From Catonia carolina (lineage: Eukaryota; Arthropoda; Insecta; Hemiptera; Achilidae): 64,000 bases of DNA. Every line of letters starts with the position of its first letter. Positions within the stretch are counted from its first letter, which is position 1. Location: contig JAQMRL010000014.1 in the NCBI GenBank assembly GCA_035578175.1, forward strand, positions 16,192,274 to 16,256,273, written 5' to 3'. The notes beneath the pieces were generated by a model that worked only from the letters and a program-made list of their open reading frames with translations, searched no databases and had not been told where the DNA came from. The translations under genes were made by a program, and so were the position numbers. Of the stretch, positions 62,639 through 64,000 are shown piece after piece.

Positions 62639-63726
62639 TGCCCATAACAGACAGATGGAGTGACAAATTATTTACACTCAATCTGTTTGTTGCAGGGCTA
62701 AAATAAATAGTTCTGTTTCTTATCACATGGTCAGCCAATTAAATGACTCAATCATTTAAGAACAGATGAGGTAGAGGTGTAAAAGATACTAATCAGAAGT
62801 AATGAATTTTATTATACAGCCAGACTCTGTGGTTAATGAAGTGAAAGTGTCACTGGCAGAGTGGAAATAATTAGATAGTATATACGTGCTTTTCAGAGGG
62901 CCCGGCATGTTGATAGGCGTACTTATCCATTCAGTGAGGAAGGCAACGGTAAACCACCTCACCCTTCGTTTTACTTAAGGGGGTAGTCAACTGAAGAAGA
63001 TGAATTTTTTTAAATTTCGATGTTTTTTGCATTTATTTGAGGTTTAAAATTTTCTGAATGAAATTTGTTTATACTTTGACAAAAAGTTATAAAACTATCA
63101 CTGTTTAATAAAATAAAGATTACTAGCAAGGCGAGTGAAATTATTCCTTCAACTTTTAATTTTTCCGGTAATGTGGTTTTTACATGATTGTACATTCTTG
63201 GGAATTAAATATTTTGGTTAGTATTGGAGATATTTGGATGACGTTTTTCTTCAAACGTTCATAATATTTTGCTCTATTAACTGTGGAATGATTATTACAA
63301 AAACTTTAATAGGGATTTAGTTAAAAAATAATTTGTGAATACATAAAATAAATATTTTTGAAAATATGGTTTTTTTCAATAAATTTCTTGTAATAAAAAA
63401 TACATACAAGCTCATACAACAGATAATAAACAGCAATTTTCTGTATTTTTTAATATAAGAATCATGTTTATATCTTTCTTGGTTCCTGAGATATTTGATT
63501 CCCCGTAAAAGCTTGCATTTCCAACCTCTCCCTTATTTTAGGGGCTGTAATTAATTTTTTGGCTTGGTTCAAATGGTAGATGGGTACTAGTAAATTACTC
63601 TTTCATTTAAAATAAATAATGTTAAATTATAGCCAGACGTTTTGATTTTTATTTTCTGGGTTGACTACCCCCTTAATAAAACCTCAACAGGTTCAAACCA
63701 GCTTTTCGGCTGACGACCTAAACAAC
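62639..63726 (+). repeat. Family C copy inserted in R1, itself split
   Basis: Starts tgcccataacagacagatgg and ends gacctaaacaac. Exact 12-base duplication atttgcattggc (62627-62638 and 63727-63738). Without the TTAA element it would be about 390 bases, the family length. Confidence 0.92.
62979..63672. mobile_element. piggyBac-like non-autonomous element (TTAA)
   Basis: 694 bases with exact 13-base inverted ends gggggtagtcaac, bounded by TTAA on both sides (62975-62978 and 63673-63676). TTAA duplication with GGG/CCC-starting ends is the piggyBac superfamily hallmark. The interior is AT-rich with no transposase frame, so it must have been moved in trans. Confidence 0.85.
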
Positions 63727-63772
63727 ATTTGCATTGGCAAGAAAAAGTTGTTTAAGTGTTTCACACCAAATT

Positions 63773-64000
63773 TTTAGTTGAAAGAAAGTAAAAAAACAAC
63801 ATCGACCAGCATGTTACCCGATAGCAGGTGCATGTAAGATTGTTCACCTTTAACAAACAACATTTTATTTTAAATTATTTAAAATCTATAGCCGCTACAC
63901 TGGATTCCTCCAGTTCAAGGCAGGTGTTTTGTAATAACATCTTTACGAAAGAATGTTAAAATACCTGAAGAAAAATTTCCTTTTCTACGTTTTGTCATCG
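63773..64000. other. Unclassified sequence to the window end
   Basis: Nothing recognised. Confidence 0.35.

Larger units (their letters stand above)
61328..63772 (-). repeat. R1 copy split into three by two family C insertions
   Basis: R1 pieces 61328-62015, 62412-62638 and 63727-63772 are collinear and together make a nearly complete copy, from acattctcttgcctatatga to gtttaagtgtttcacacc. Confidence 0.9.

Overview
This window is AT-rich animal DNA, most likely from an insect. The reasons are the mixture of mariner (D34D), a second Tc1/mariner-like transposase, PIF/Harbinger, hAT, piggyBac-like, non-LTR and tRNA-derived SINE sequences, and the absence of any bacterial gene order. I cannot name the species. 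I found no host protein-coding gene, no functional rRNA or tRNA, no CRISPR array and no virus. The window is a graveyard of nested transposable elements separated by AT-rich DNA I cannot classify. All element names used here (R1, C, D, E, SINE-A, SINE-B) are local labels.

About a third of the window (roughly 20 kb by my coordinates) is one repeat family, R1: about 940-970 bp when complete, about 35 full or partial copies, both orientations. It carries no coding sequence. One end has a short palindrome (TGTGA-AACAC-TCACA) followed by ACTTTCTCTTGCC. The other end has CCTATAT-ATTC-ATATAGG followed by GGCAAGAGAAAGT (sharing the GG), so the ends are subterminal inverted repeats with small hairpins. 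A (CA)n/(GT)n microsatellite sits at one fixed internal position. The layout resembles Helentron-associated elements (HINE/DINE-1 type), but I saw no replicase or canonical Helitron end. R1 is the landing pad for most other elements.

Layout. 1-7000: family C, a fold-back mariner and R1 copies, with two tandemly duplicated R1+flank loci. 7032-7625: a deleted PIF/Harbinger element keeping the starts of both of its genes. 8313-9372: hAT remnant. 9381-17190: four R1 regions, LINE 3' coding fragments and SINE-B. 17337-23580: mariner fragment, SINE-A, LINE and a transposase gene with an open catalytic domain (21870-22631). 23583-27100: R1 pair, LINE 3' ends and nested C copies. 27524-35490: an old mariner remnant, a second fold-back mariner, and a nearly intact 1.3-kb mariner (33926-35244) with one stop codon, precisely inserted in R1. 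36830-37260: a LINE fragment with a fold-back and a perfect 80-bp tandem duplication. 38937-43175: three R1 copies, two of them head to tail. 43594-44531: a complete fold-back mariner. 45535-49600: LINE, then a large palindromic region with element D and SINE-A. 50450-58330: C copies, R1, a transposase N-terminal relic and a composite TIR element. 58420-63772: LINE, R1, and a four-level nest ending in a piggyBac-like TTAA element.

The target-site duplications allow a relative order: R1 first; C, SINE-A/B, LINEs and mariners into R1; then the TTAA element into C and SINE-A into D. Nothing here looks like cooperating genes; the content is transposon history.
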